From contig NZ_JAEMTA010000016.1 in the NCBI RefSeq assembly GCF_016462545.1, forward strand, positions 1 to 64,000: a DNA stretch of 64,000 nucleotides. Direction: 5' to 3'. Shown one piece after another: positions 53,160-62,085 of the stretch. Under the pieces are notes generated by a model that worked only from the letters and a program-made list of their open reading frames with translations, searched no databases and was not told the DNA's origin. Within the stretch, counting starts at the first letter, position 1. Every line of letters starts with the position of its first letter. This DNA comes from Mycolicibacterium sp. Lineage in GTDB: Bacteria > Actinomycetota > Actinomycetes > Mycobacteriales > Mycobacteriaceae. The position numbers and the translations under genes are program-made.

Positions 53160-54119
53160 TCACTCCCGCTCTGTCGTCCGCTGATCCAACAACTCCCGCG
53201 CTCCCAGGTCGAACAGCTCCGCCGCAACCGAGAGACCCAGCTCCCGGGCGCGGTCCGGAGTACCGATTCCGGACGCACGGATCACGTCGGATCCGTCCAG
53301 CGTCGCCACGCAGCCACGCAGCGACACCTCCTCGAAGAGATTGCCCTCCTCGTCGATGGACTCGACCACTTCCGCGATCGCACCCACCGGCGCGGAACAC
53401 CCCGCCTCGAGCTCGGCGAGCAGGACTCGCTCCGCGGTGACCGCGACGCGCGTGTCGGAATGGTCCATCTCCGCCAGCAGCGCAACGAGTTCGGTATCAC
53501 CCGCGCGACACTCCACCGCGAGCGCTCCCTGAGCCGGCGCTGGCAACATCTGCACCGGCTCCAGAGTCTCGGTGACGTCATCTTGACGTCCGATGCGGAC
53601 CAGTCCCGCCCGGGCGACGACGACGCCGTCGAAATCACCATTGCTTACCCTGTTCAACCTGGTGTCTAGGTTGCCTCTTAGGGGGCGAATTTCCAAACCG
53701 AGACCCAGTGCTCTAAGCTGCGCCGCCCGCCGCGGGCTCGACGTGCCGATCACCGAACCGGCTGGCAACTCCCCGAGGACGAGTCCGTCACGGGCCACCA
53801 ACGCATCCCTGGCGTCCTCGCGGGGCGGGATGGCGGCGATGACGAACCTGTCGTCGGCGGCGGTCGGCAAATCCTTGTACGAGTGCACGGCCACGTCCAC
53901 GCAGCCGTCGGCGATCGCGTCGCGCAGGGCCGCGGTGAACACCCCGACGCCGATGTCTGCGATCGGTTCACTCGAGCGGTCCCCCGCGGTGGAGACGATG
54001 ACGAGTTCGGCGGCGTGCCCCTTGGCGATGAGGGCATCGCGGATCATGCCGGCCTGGGTGGTAGCCAGCAGGCTGCCCCTGGTGCCGATCCGGATGGCCG
54101 TATCGCGCGTGTATGGCAA
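53160..54119 (-). CDS. hemC: Hydroxymethylbilane synthase HemC
   Basis: A 319-residue porphobilinogen deaminase. [15 protein letters not shown] near residues 9-23, HSYKDLP near 79-85, [13 protein letters not shown] near 124-136, [11 protein letters not shown] near 148-158, and [11 protein letters not shown] near 238-248, whose Cys carries the dipyrromethane cofactor. Start is TTG 54119, 4 nt after the hemA stop; a slightly later in-frame start is possible. Co-transcribed with hemA, hemD and hemB. Confidence 0.95.
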   Translation of the reverse strand: MPYTRDTAIRIGTRGSLLATTQAGMIRDALIAKGHAAELVIVSTAGDRSSEPIADIGVGVFTAALRDAIADGCVDVAVHSYKDLPTAADDRFVIAAIPPREDARDALVARDGLVLGELPAGSVIGTSSPRRAAQLRALGLGLEIRPLRGNLDTRLNRVSNGDFDGVVVARAGLVRIGRQDDVTETLEPVQMLPAPAQGALAVECRAGDTELVALLAEMDHSDTRVAVTAERVLLAELEAGCSAPVGAIAEVVESIDEEGNLFEEVSLRGCVATLDGSDVIRASGIGTPDRARELGLSVAAELFDLGARELLDQRTTERE

Positions 54120-54123
54120 GGGA

Positions 54124-55494
54124 CTACTCAGTCTGACCCAGCTCGAACCGGGTATCGGCTGGCACTGAATCCATTGTCACGATTGGCAATTCGCCACCGG
54201 CGACGGCGTCGACGGCCTGTGGGTCCAACTCGAAGAGTTCGCGCAGCGCCTCGGCGTAGCTGTCGCCACCCGGCGCGCTGGCCAGCTGCTTGACGCGGAC
54301 GGTCGGGGCGTGCAGGAGCTTGTCGACGACCCGGCGCACGGTCCGCGCGACCTCGTCACGATGCGCGGCCTCCAACTCCGGCAGCCGGTTGTCCAGCCGC
54401 AGAAGTTCTGCCTCCACGACGTCGGCGGCGCGCTGACGAAGGGCGGTGACGGTGGGCGTGACCTCCGCCATCCGTTGCCCGGCAAGGTAGTTGGCAACCT
54501 CTTCGGCAACGATCGAGCGGGCTTCGTCGGCATCGGAGGCGGCCGCCCGGGCCGCGGGTTCGCGCTGGATCCGGTCCATGTCGACGACGTACACACCGGG
54601 CAGACCGGCGACCGCGGGATCCACGTCACGGGGCATGCCGAGGTCGCAGATGACCAACTGCTTGGGCTCGAGGCCGTGCGCGAGACCTCGGTGCACGTCG
54701 GCGAGCGAGACCACTGGGCGCACGGCCCCGGTACAACACACCACGACGTCGGCGTCGGCGAGGACGGGTTGGATGTGGTCGAACGGGAAGGCGTGCGCGT
54801 CGACGCCCTGGGCCCGCAGGTTCTCGACGAGTCGTTCGGCGCGCGGCAGCGAGCGGTTCACGACGTGGACGCGGCCGATGCCCGCCCGCACCAGATGCGC
54901 AGCCGCGAGCGAACCCATCGAACCGGCACCGACGACGGCGGCGGACCGGCCCACCAGGCCGGACAACTTCGCGTCGGCCATGTCCAACGCCACAGAGACC
55001 ACCGAGGCGCCCGCGGCGTCGATGCCCGTCTCGGAATGCACGCGCTTGCCGACCTGGAGCGCGCGCTGGGCCAACTCGTGCAGGGTGCGCCCCACGGTCT
55101 GATGCGCCTCCGCCGAGGCGTACGAGCGGCGGACCTGGCCGAGAACCTGCTGTTCGCCGATCACCGCGGAATCCAGCCCGCTGGTGACGGCGAAGAGGTG
55201 CTCGACGGCCGCTTCGGCGTACCGGACGTAGGCGTACTTGGTCAGGTCGCCCAAAGACATGCCGCAGTGTTCGGACAGCACCTGCCCGATGACGGAGAGC
55301 CCGCCGTGGAACGCATCCACCACCGCGTAGATCTCGACCCGGTTGCAGGTGGACAGAACCATGGCCTCGGTGACGAGAGATGACTGCAGCACCTGGTCGA
55401 CGATCTTGGCCTGATCGGACTCGTCGGTGCTCAGCTGTTCCAGCACGGAGACCGGGGCGCTGCGATGCGAAACCCCGAAGAGAAGAACACTCAT
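54124..55494 (-). CDS. hemA: Glutamyl-tRNA reductase HemA
   Basis: A 456-residue NADPH-dependent reductase for the first committed step of haem synthesis by the C5 route. The catalytic Cys is in [15 protein letters not shown] near residue 50; the NADPH loop [16 protein letters not shown] is near 190-205, and the C-terminal dimerisation region has [28 protein letters not shown] 55494 ([15 protein letters not shown]) matches the M. tuberculosis start; 23 more in-frame codons exist upstream but overlap the promoter at 55516-55545. First gene of the haem operon. Confidence 0.96.
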   Translation of the reverse strand: MSVLLFGVSHRSAPVSVLEQLSTDESDQAKIVDQVLQSSLVTEAMVLSTCNRVEIYAVVDAFHGGLSVIGQVLSEHCGMSLGDLTKYAYVRYAEAAVEHLFAVTSGLDSAVIGEQQVLGQVRRSYASAEAHQTVGRTLHELAQRALQVGKRVHSETGIDAAGASVVSVALDMADAKLSGLVGRSAAVVGAGSMGSLAAAHLVRAGIGRVHVVNRSLPRAERLVENLRAQGVDAHAFPFDHIQPVLADADVVVCCTGAVRPVVSLADVHRGLAHGLEPKQLVICDLGMPRDVDPAVAGLPGVYVVDMDRIQREPAARAAASDADEARSIVAEEVANYLAGQRMAEVTPTVTALRQRAADVVEAELLRLDNRLPELEAAHRDEVARTVRRVVDKLLHAPTVRVKQLASAPGGDSYAEALRELFELDPQAVDAVAGGELPIVTMDSVPADTRFELGQTE

Positions 55495-55515
55495 GGCCTC
55501 GTCACCACGTAGTCG

Positions 55516-55545
55516 AAGATAGTCGTCTACCAGCCCGCCAACCAA
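55516..55545 (-). promoter_or_regulatory. Likely hemA promoter
   Basis: On the minus strand TTGGTT (55545-55540) and TATCTT (55521-55516) are 18 nt apart, a fair housekeeping-type promoter. A start near 55509 gives a leader of about 15 nt before ATG 55494. This supports the shorter hemA start. Confidence 0.45.
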
Positions 55546-55575
55546 ATTAGCGGTGAGGGTCACGTCCCGGTCATT

Positions 55576-55631
55576 CCCGGGTCGCTGCGCTCCTGCCCTC
55601 CGAAGTCACACCCCGGTCGCTACCCTCCTGC
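55576..55631. repeat. Two imperfect copies of a CGGGTCGCTnCGCTCCTGCC repeat
   Basis: The copy at 55576-55598 differs by one base from the copy inside the thioesterase gene at 61857-61879. A second, more diverged copy at 55611-55631 overlaps the stop codon of the glutaredoxin-like gene. Short repeats of this kind are scattered between and within genes of some mycobacteria, as I recall; no mobility genes are linked. Confidence 0.5.
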
Positions 55632-55880
55632 GGCGAGATCCTCGCGCAGCCGCGGCTCGTCGACTTCCCAGTAGCTGTGCTGAACCCCGTCGAGCAGCAC
55701 GACGGGCAGCAGATCTCCGTACTCGGCGCGCAGCGACGGGTCGCCCGCGGCTGCCGCGGCGTCGACGTCGGTACAGATGACGTCGACGCCGAACTCCTCG
55801 GCCAACGCCTCGAGCACCTGCCTGGCCTTCTCGCAGAGGCTGCAACCGGCGCGGGTCAGCAGGACTACCTGATGCTTCAC
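55620..55880 (-). CDS. Glutaredoxin/thioredoxin-fold protein (Rv0508-like)
   Basis: An 86-residue glutaredoxin-like protein. The redox motif is AGCSLCEKA (CSLC near residues 13-16), followed by the helix RQVLEALAEEFG and the cis-Pro loop LLPVVLLDG. It corresponds to M. tuberculosis Rv0508 just upstream of hemA. ATG 55880. It may reduce a target with help from mycothiol or act alone; nothing shows which. It is separated from hemA by 125 nt with a separate promoter, and diverges from the SerB1-like gene by 34 nt. Confidence 0.86.
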   Translation of the reverse strand: MKHQVVLLTRAGCSLCEKARQVLEALAEEFGVDVICTDVDAAAAAGDPSLRAEYGDLLPVVLLDGVQHSYWEVDEPRLREDLAAGG

Positions 55881-55914
55881 GGCTCCGAGTATCCCCGTGC
55901 CCTACTGTTGAAGG

Positions 55915-56802
55915 GTGTCCGAGTCAGGGGCTGAGGCCGATCTCGTTGCCGGTCCCGGGACCGGTGACGAAGCCGACGCCGTCGAGCACATCGTCGACGA
56001 CGAGGCCTCCAACACCGAGGCGCCCCCGCCCGACCTGACGGCCGCGGCCTTCTTCGACGTCGACAACACCCTGGTGCAGGGTTCCTCGCTGGTGCACTTC
56101 GCCCGCGGCCTGGCGGCGCGGAAGTACTTCACGTACGGCGATCTGGCCCGATTCGGCTACGCGCAGGCCAAGTTTCAGCTGACCGGCAAGGAGAACAGCG
56201 ATGACGTCGCCGCCGGGCGCACCAAGGCGCTGGCGTTCATCGAGGGCAGGCCGACGTCCGAGCTGACCGAGGTCGGCGAGGAGATCTACGACGAGATCAT
56301 CGCCGACAAGATCTGGCAGGGCACACGCGCCCTGGCCGAGATGCACCTCGACGCAGGCCAGCAGGTGTGGCTCGTCACCGCCACGCCCTACGAGTTGGCC
56401 GCCACCATCGCGCGCAAGCTCGGGCTCACGGGCGCCCTGGGGACAGTTGCCGAATCGGTGGATGGCGTGTTCACCGGCCGGCTGGTCGGCGAGATCCTGC
56501 ACGGCGCGGGCAAGGCGCATGCCGTGCGATCACTGGCCATCCGCGAAGGCCTCAACCTGCGCCGCTGCACCGCCTACTCCGACAGCATCAACGACGTTCC
56601 GATGCTGTCGCTGGTCGGCACCGCGGTCGCCATCAACCCCGACGCGGCGCTTCGCGACCTGGCCCGCAAACGTGGCTGGGAGATCCGCGACTTCCGCACC
56701 GCGCGCAAGGCCGCGCGCATCGGGGTTCCGTCGGCCCTGGCGCTCGGCGCGGCAGGCGGCGCTCTGGCGGCGGTCGTGTCCCGTCGCTCCAATGGCCACT
56801 GA
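55915..56802 (+). CDS. HAD-IB phosphatase, SerB1-like (Rv0505c)
   Basis: A 295-residue HAD phosphatase of subfamily IB. An acidic N-terminal 40 residues, then [18 protein letters not shown] (motif I, both Asp present, near 45-62), [10 protein letters not shown] (motif II), GAGKAHAVR with the motif III Lys, and [11 protein letters not shown] (motif IV). The C-terminus has a short hydrophobic segment [20 protein letters not shown]. The best fit is Rv0505c (serB1), although phosphoserine phosphatase activity has not been shown by sequence alone. GTG 55915. Confidence 0.86.
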   Translation: MSESGAEADLVAGPGTGDEADAVEHIVDDEASNTEAPPPDLTAAAFFDVDNTLVQGSSLVHFARGLAARKYFTYGDLARFGYAQAKFQLTGKENSDDVAAGRTKALAFIEGRPTSELTEVGEEIYDEIIADKIWQGTRALAEMHLDAGQQVWLVTATPYELAATIARKLGLTGALGTVAESVDGVFTGRLVGEILHGAGKAHAVRSLAIREGLNLRRCTAYSDSINDVPMLSLVGTAVAINPDAALRDLARKRGWEIRDFRTARKAARIGVPSALALGAAGGALAAVVSRRSNGH

Positions 56803-56865
56803 GCGCTCGCTGATAGGCTCGGCGCCGCCGGATAAGAGGCACTGAGCGGGGAGTACAGCCGACAC

Positions 56866-57408
56866 ATGAGCATCGCCCAAGACATCATCGGTACCCACTA
56901 CAGGTATCCCGACTACTTCTTGGTGGACCGCGAGAAGGTGCGCGAGTTCGCGCGCTCGGTCAAGGACGAGCATCCGGCGCACTACACCGAAGCCGCTGCC
57001 GCCGAGTGCGGGCAGGCCGCGCTGATCGCGTCGCTGACCTTCGTCGCCGTGGCCGGACGTCGGGTGCAGGACGAGATCTTCAACCAGTTCGACGTCCCGA
57101 TCAACATGGAGCGCGTGCTGCATCGCGATCAGAAACTGACCTTCCACCGCCCGATCCTGGTCGGTGACAAACTGTGGTTCGACTCCTACCTCGACTCGGT
57201 GATCGAGTCGCACGGTGCGGTCATCACCGAGGTCCGCGGCGAGGTCACCGACGATGACGGGACGCCGATCCTGACGAGCATCGTCACGTTGTTCGGTGAG
57301 TCGACCAACGCCGATGAGCACGACGAAGTGACGGCCCAGATCGCCGCCGGGCGTGACGCGGCGATGAAGCGGATGATTGCCGGGCAGAGTTCGTCGGCCA
57401 AGCCCTGA
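56866..57408 (+). CDS. MaoC-like/FAS-type (3R)-hydroxyacyl dehydratase subunit (Rv0504c)
   Basis: A 180-residue hot-dog-fold protein of the N-terminal MaoC-like (FAS1-like dehydratase, UPF0336) family, the kind represented by HadA/HadC and Rv0504c. [28 protein letters not shown] near residues 13-40 and [26 protein letters not shown] near 84-109 are the family segments. Such subunits usually need a HadB-like partner with the catalytic His/Asp; none is next to it. ATG 56866. Its stop abuts the convergent stop of the acyltransferase gene (TGACTA). Confidence 0.88.
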   Translation: MSIAQDIIGTHYRYPDYFLVDREKVREFARSVKDEHPAHYTEAAAAECGQAALIASLTFVAVAGRRVQDEIFNQFDVPINMERVLHRDQKLTFHRPILVGDKLWFDSYLDSVIESHGAVITEVRGEVTDDDGTPILTSIVTLFGESTNADEHDEVTAQIAAGRDAAMKRMIAGQSSSAKP

Positions 57409-58476
57409 CTAGCCGAGGAACGGGTTACGACGGTTGGCGAGCAACTGATACAGCGTCTGCTGAATGGTCTCCCGCACCTGATCGGTCAGCTCGAAGGTGA
57501 TCATCGGATCGTCGGCCGCCGATTCGTCGTAATCCTGGGTGCTGATGGGCTCGCCGAACTGGATGTGCCACTTCGACGGCAAGGGAACGAGGCCGAGCGG
57601 GCCCGCCAACGGGAACAGCGGCGTCACCGGGAAGTACGGCAGGCCCAACAGCCGGGCCAGGAGCTTGACGTCGGTGATCATCGGATAGATCTCCTCGGAC
57701 CCGACGATCGAGCACGGCACGATCGGTGCGCCCGCTCGCAGCGCCGCCGAGACGAACCCGCCCCGACCGAAACGCTGCAGCTTGTAGCGGTCGCGGAAGT
57801 TCTTGCCGAGCCCCTTGTAGCCCTCCGGGAACACCGCGGTGAGCTCGCCGGCCGCCAGCAGTCGATGCGCGTCCGACGTGCAGGCCATGGTGTGGCCCGC
57901 CTTGCGTGCGGCCTGGCCCATGACGGGCATGTCGAACACCATGTCGGCGGCCAGCAGGCGTAGATCGCGGTTCGCGGGATGGTTGTCGTGCACCGCCACC
58001 GACGCCATCAGGCCATCGAGCGGCAGGACCCCCGCATGGTTGGCGACGACGAGTGCCGCACCGGTTTCCGGCAGGTTCTCGATGCCGCTGACCTCCACCC
58101 GGAACCAGTTGCGGAACAGCCCCCTCAGCAACGGCAGGAACACTGCATCGTTGAGGTGCTTGTCGAAGCCGAACTCGTCGACGACGTAGTCGCCAGACAT
58201 CCGCTTGCGAACGAACTCCGCGACCGCGGCGATCCGCTGGGCGAGTTCATTGGGCCCCTCGTCGGGGACGCCGACACCACCGGCCGCGCCGCGGTGCTGA
58301 TCGATCTCGCGGACCACGGCGGCGACCTGCTCCGCGGAGGCGCGGGTCCCCGGATCGTCGAGCAGCGACGGATGCCGACGTGCGCCGTCGGCCCGTGCCG
58401 CTGCCCGCCGCTGAGCCGACGCTCGACTCGAATTCGAATGCAGCGGTATCACTTTCGCTTTTGAATCGCCCGCCAC
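57409..58476 (-). CDS. Lysophospholipid acyltransferase family protein (Rv0502)
   Basis: A 355-residue PlsC-like acyltransferase. VVANHAGVLPLDGLM near residues 141-155 holds the catalytic His-x4-Asp, and VFPEGYKGLGKNF near 211-223 the glycerophosphate-binding motif. A long N-terminal part (about 110 residues, basic and Ala rich) precedes the domain. It probably esterifies a lysolipid or glycerol derivative at the membrane. ATG 58476, 34 nt after the epimerase gene, likely one transcript. Matches Rv0502. Confidence 0.88.
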   Translation of the reverse strand: MAGDSKAKVIPLHSNSSRASAQRRAAARADGARRHPSLLDDPGTRASAEQVAAVVREIDQHRGAAGGVGVPDEGPNELAQRIAAVAEFVRKRMSGDYVVDEFGFDKHLNDAVFLPLLRGLFRNWFRVEVSGIENLPETGAALVVANHAGVLPLDGLMASVAVHDNHPANRDLRLLAADMVFDMPVMGQAARKAGHTMACTSDAHRLLAAGELTAVFPEGYKGLGKNFRDRYKLQRFGRGGFVSAALRAGAPIVPCSIVGSEEIYPMITDVKLLARLLGLPYFPVTPLFPLAGPLGLVPLPSKWHIQFGEPISTQDYDESAADDPMITFELTDQVRETIQQTLYQLLANRRNPFLG

Positions 58477-58510
58477 GTCGTCTACCTTCTCCCCGCCCCG
58501 TTCGTCAAGA

Positions 58511-59635
58511 CTAGCGCCCCCAGCGCTCGGCCGCTGAAATCGCGCGGCTCTCGATCGAGCGTACCCACCGCGGATCCACGATCGGCGTCAAACCTCGCCC
58601 CCGCACATAATCGTCGAAAGCCTCCGCCGTGGTCCATTTCGGGTTGTAGCCTAGGTCCTTCCGCATTCTGGCGGTATCCATCACGCGCCCGTAGCTGACG
58701 TAGTTCAGCTGCTCGCGGTCGAGCTCGGTGTAGCGCGTGGCACGTCTCAGCGAATCAACGGCAGACAGTGCCGAACGCGGCACCGGCAGGGGCACCCGAC
58801 CCGAGCGTCGGATCGCCTGCGACATCATGATGATGCCCGCGGCACCCACGTTGAACGTGCCCGAGCGCCCGGCCATCGTGGCCCGCTCCAGGGCGCCGAG
58901 CGCGTCCTGTTCGTGCAGCAGTTGCAGGCGGGCATCGTGGCCGAGGACCGACGGCACCACGGGCCCGGCGAGATACCGCGAAAGGGCGGTATCCATGGCG
59001 GGACCGATCATGTTGGCGAGCCGCAGGATGGTCACCGCGATGTCCGGGCGACGACGGGCCAGGCCGCGGGCGTAGCCCTCGATGTCGATGCTGTCCTGCG
59101 CGAAGCCCTCGCCGGGCGGCCGGCGCGAACTGCCGTCCTCGGTGAACGACACCGGGTCGCGCGGGCTCGAGCCGTACACCTCGGAGGTGGACTTGAGGAT
59201 CACCCGACGCACCGACGGGGCTTTCTGGCAGGCCGCGAACAGTTGCATCGCGCCCATGACGTTGAGCTCCTTGAGCGCCGCCCGTCCGCCGGCCCGCGGG
59301 GCATACGACGCGGCCGCAGCGTGCACCACGGTGTCGACGTCGCCGTTACGGATCACCTTGGCGATGAACGGGTTCCGGATGTCGGCACGCACGAACTCGG
59401 CGCGGCCCATCCGGCGCAGTAGATCCTTGCTCGGCGTGACCGCGTCAACCGCGATGACGTGGTTGATCAGCGGATTCTGCGCCAGCCGGGCGGTGAGGTA
59501 ACCACCGAGGAAACGACACGCTCCGGTGACCAGCACCACCTTGGGATACTGCACCGCGTCCTGGGAGTCGGAGCCCCCCGAGCCCTGCTCGGACGCCTGT
59601 CCCGGCTTCTGCGGAGACCGGCCCGTCGAATCCAT
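58511..59635 (-). CDS. NAD-dependent epimerase/dehydratase (GalE2-like, Rv0501)
   Basis: A 374-residue extended SDR. A low-complexity Ser/Gln/Gly N-terminus precedes VVLVTGACRFLGGYLTARLA near residues 32-51, where the NAD loop reads TGACRFLG. VILKSTSEVYGSS holds the Ser position, but the usual YxxxK is not obvious after it (RRPPGEGFAQDSIDIEGYARG), so the mechanism may differ from classic epimerases. Matches Rv0501 (galE2) by position. ATG 59635. Confidence 0.84.
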   Translation of the reverse strand: MDSTGRSPQKPGQASEQGSGGSDSQDAVQYPKVVLVTGACRFLGGYLTARLAQNPLINHVIAVDAVTPSKDLLRRMGRAEFVRADIRNPFIAKVIRNGDVDTVVHAAAASYAPRAGGRAALKELNVMGAMQLFAACQKAPSVRRVILKSTSEVYGSSPRDPVSFTEDGSSRRPPGEGFAQDSIDIEGYARGLARRRPDIAVTILRLANMIGPAMDTALSRYLAGPVVPSVLGHDARLQLLHEQDALGALERATMAGRSGTFNVGAAGIIMMSQAIRRSGRVPLPVPRSALSAVDSLRRATRYTELDREQLNYVSYGRVMDTARMRKDLGYNPKWTTAEAFDDYVRGRGLTPIVDPRWVRSIESRAISAAERWGR

Positions 59636-59664
59636 CGGGCCAGCCTAGCGGGACAACGTGTGAA

Positions 59665-59766
59665 CTACTTACCAAGTTTTCTGCGCTGCACCCGGGTACG
59701 ACGAAGCAACTTGCGGTGCTTCTTCTTCGACATGCGCTTACGACGCTTCTTGATGACTGAACCCAT
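59665..59766 (-). CDS. Small ribosomal protein bS22 (AURKAIP1/COX24 domain)
   Basis: A 33-residue extremely basic protein beginning [20 protein letters not shown]. It matches bS22, a small ribosomal-subunit protein found in mycobacterial ribosome structures (COX24/AURKAIP1 domain). More than half the residues are Arg or Lys. ATG 59766, stop at 59665. It sits between the BldC-like gene and the epimerase, as in M. tuberculosis (Rv0500B). Confidence 0.92.
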
Positions 59767-59883
59767 GAACTCCGCTACCTAAGACATCCCCGGACATTTG
59801 CGTCCGGGTAACCGACTCGCCACACTACCCGGCCAGCACTGAGGGACGAAAACGGCTAGTCGACGGCGTGCGAGGCCCGGTCG

Positions 59884-60141
59884 TCAGCCCGCGTCGAAGT
59901 ACGAGGTCTCCAGGAGGTCGTGCACGGCCTTGGCGTGCACGCGGAACGACCGGCCCACCCGCACCGCGGGCAGCTCGCCGTTGTGGACGAGTCGATAGAC
60001 CGTCATCTTGCTGACCCTCATCAGGCTCGCCACCTCTGCGACGGTGAGGAACTGCTGCCGTGGAGGCTCGCCGCCCGAGCCATCGCGCGCCGATTTACCA
60101 CTAGCGGAATCACGTGCCGATGGCCCGTTCATAGACGTCAT
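59884..60141 (-). CDS. BldC-like MerR-type DNA-binding protein (Rv0500A)
   Basis: An 85-residue protein: a Ser/Gly-rich, disordered first 28 residues, then a small winged-HTH of the excisionase/BldC class, QFLTVAEVASLMRVSKMTVYRLVHNGELPAVRVGRSFRVH near residues 30-69. In Streptomyces BldC controls development by cooperative binding to direct repeats; the mycobacterial role is less clear. ATG 60141. It lies between bS22 and proC on the same strand with its own 137-nt upstream region, which shows no strong motif. Confidence 0.88.
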   Translation of the reverse strand: MTSMNGPSARDSASGKSARDGSGGEPPRQQFLTVAEVASLMRVSKMTVYRLVHNGELPAVRVGRSFRVHAKAVHDLLETSYFDAG

Positions 60142-60278
60142 CGCAACCCAATCAATCAGGCACGCCGCCCCAGCGGCTTCCCCACCGCTGGCACGAGAGC
60201 GTGCTTACCTCAGGGAGAATAGCGTGGCCACTGGGGTTATTGCGACGGGTGTGGGTTAATCAGTTGGAATTGCCTGAA

Positions 60279-61163
60279 CTACTCCGATGTAATTCCTAGC
60301 TGCTCAGAGCGTGTTTTTGCGGCGGCCACGGCGTCGGCCACCGCTGCCCGCAGGCCACCTCGCTCCAATTCCCGCAGACCAGCGGCCGTGGTGCCGCCCG
60401 GCGACGTCACGGTCGCACGCAGCTGAGCCGGGCTGGTGTCCATGGCCGTGCCCATCGCGCCGTCGCCCGCGGGGTTGGCGTTGTCGAGGCTCTCGAGGAG
60501 CATCGCCGCCGAGCCGGCCATGGTTTGCGCCGCCAGATCGGTCGCCACGGCCCGTGGCAGCCCCACCCCGACCGCGGCATCGACGAGTGCCTCGACCATC
60601 AGGAAGAAGTACGCGGGACCCGAACCCGACACCGCGGTGACGGCATCCAACTGCGACTCCGGCACGGTCAGCACACCGCCCACGGCGTCGAAGATCGCCG
60701 ACACCTCCTTGAGCTGATCGGCGGTCGCGAACCGGCCGGGCGCCAGGGCGCTGACCCCGCCGCCCACGACCACGGGCGCGTTGGGCATCACCCGAATGAC
60801 GGGCGAGCCGGCGGGCAGGTTGGCCTCGTAGTAGGCGGTGCTGACGCCCGCGGCCACCGTCACGAAGACCTGCTCGGCGCTGCTGTTCTCCGCCCGGGCG
60901 GCGGCCTCGGAGACGTCCCCGATCACCAGCTCCACGTCCGAGGGCTTCACCGCGACGATCACGTACGCCGCGTTCTCGGCGGCATCGGCGACCGTGGTCA
61001 CCAACACCGAATACGTCTCCGACAGGTACTTCGCCCGGTCCGGATGCTTCTCCGCAATGACCATGTCCTTGGCCTGCCGGCCCGAGCGCAGAAGCCCGGA
61101 AAGCAGTGCCTCGCCGATACTTCCGCCACCGATGATCGCAATTCTCGCCACGGACGCAAGCAT
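60279..61163 (-). CDS. proC: Pyrroline-5-carboxylate reductase ProC
   Basis: A 294-residue NAD(P)H enzyme for the last step of proline synthesis. RIAIIGGGSIGEALLSGLL near residues 7-25 is the cofactor loop, IRVMPNAPVVVGGGVSAL near 120-137, and TVSGSGPAYFF-like AVSGSGPAYFFLMVEALVDA with TSPGGTTAAGLRELE near 250-264 completes the active site. Ends RSEQLGITSE. Matches Rv0500. ATG 61163; in-frame sequence further up belongs to the upstream gene's region. 20 nt after the thioesterase gene. Confidence 0.96.
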   Translation of the reverse strand: MLASVARIAIIGGGSIGEALLSGLLRSGRQAKDMVIAEKHPDRAKYLSETYSVLVTTVADAAENAAYVIVAVKPSDVELVIGDVSEAAARAENSSAEQVFVTVAAGVSTAYYEANLPAGSPVIRVMPNAPVVVGGGVSALAPGRFATADQLKEVSAIFDAVGGVLTVPESQLDAVTAVSGSGPAYFFLMVEALVDAAVGVGLPRAVATDLAAQTMAGSAAMLLESLDNANPAGDGAMGTAMDTSPAQLRATVTSPGGTTAAGLRELERGGLRAAVADAVAAAKTRSEQLGITSE

Positions 61164-61183
61164 TGCACGCCCGTCCCCGGAAG

Positions 61184-62065
61184 CTACGACTGTGCCTGCG
61201 GCACCAACGCGAGTTGCCGGGACTGGACGATGATGCGGCCCTCGCAGTCCACGACGACGTGATCCTCGTCGAACCACTCCTGACCGATCTGCGTGGTCGT
61301 CGCGATCACCCGCAGCCAGCCGTCGGCGGGCATGCCGCGTAGATAGGCCGTGAGTTGAACCGTTGGCGCCCAACCGAATCGGTTGACGCCGAAGGTGACC
61401 GGCGCGGAGACGTCACCGCACAGCAGCGCGAACAACACGTCCGGCGAACCATGCTTGGGCCGCACCCAGTACTCGATCACCGGCGGTCCCCCGTCGGCCC
61501 GCGGACCCATCGTGGTCAACGACGGCCTGATGTCGCAACCGTGGGCCAGATGCACGATGTCGGCCATCGGATGTCCCGGCCCGATCGGCTCGAGACCGGG
61601 CGGCGGATCCGGCGTCATCAAGGGCACCACCGGATTGACCGACAGCAGCGGCGCCACGTGGTGCTCCGGCTCGGCCATCGTCATCACCGCGCGCACGGCC
61701 GTGCGCTCCCCCTGGTTCAGCTCCACGTCCACCAGGCTGACGCGACGCCCCCGCTTGCGGACCGTGGTCACCACGCGCAGCGGACCGGGATCGGGTGCCC
61801 ACAGGAAGCTGCCCGACACCGCGATCGGCTCGACGCCGGGGCGGTCGGAAACATCCCCCGGGTCGCTCCGCTCCTGCCCCCGGATCACGGTGCGCGCCGC
61901 GTTCGCGCACAACGCCAGCATCGCGCCGCCGTGCACCTTCGGTCCGATCGTCCAATGCTCGTTGAGCTCGCCGTCAAAGACGCTGACGCCGTCGTCGTCG
62001 TCCGACGAGACCAGCGTCAGCTCCATGGCGTCGACGAACGACGTGGATCCGGTGGACTGGGGCAC
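61184..62065 (-). CDS. Acyl-CoA thioesterase-like hot-dog protein (Rv0499)
   Basis: A 293-residue protein of the thioesterase II/TesB-like (thioesterase family, DUF4442-type) double hot-dog group. WTIGPKVHGGAMLALCANAARTVI near residues 38-61 holds the substrate Gly-rich helix, VTTVRKRGRRVSLVDVELNQGER near 98-120 and MTMAEPEHHV; the second half ends with VVVDCEGRIIVQSRQLALV. GTG 62065 follows GGAGG. A copy of the CGGGTCGCTnCGCTCCTGCC repeat lies in the coding sequence and encodes [10 protein letters not shown] near residues 62-71. Confidence 0.8.
   Translation of the reverse strand: MPQSTGSTSFVDAMELTLVSSDDDDGVSVFDGELNEHWTIGPKVHGGAMLALCANAARTVIRGQERSDPGDVSDRPGVEPIAVSGSFLWAPDPGPLRVVTTVRKRGRRVSLVDVELNQGERTAVRAVMTMAEPEHHVAPLLSVNPVVPLMTPDPPPGLEPIGPGHPMADIVHLAHGCDIRPSLTTMGPRADGGPPVIEYWVRPKHGSPDVLFALLCGDVSAPVTFGVNRFGWAPTVQLTAYLRGMPADGWLRVIATTTQIGQEWFDEDHVVVDCEGRIIVQSRQLALVPQAQS
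61857..61879. repeat. Intragenic copy of the short repeat
   Basis: 22 of 23 bases match 55576-55598. It lies in frame within the thioesterase gene and on the coding strand reads through as Gly-Gln-Glu-Arg-Ser-Asp-Pro-Gly. A related core, TCGCTTCGCTC, is at 42551-42561 inside the TlpA-like gene. Confidence 0.55.
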
Positions 62066-62085
62066 GGCACCTACCTCCGATTCCT

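Noticed and set aside
55495..55563. 23-codon N-terminal extension of HemA
   Set aside because: It covers a promoter-like sequence and is absent from the M. tuberculosis protein as I recall it.
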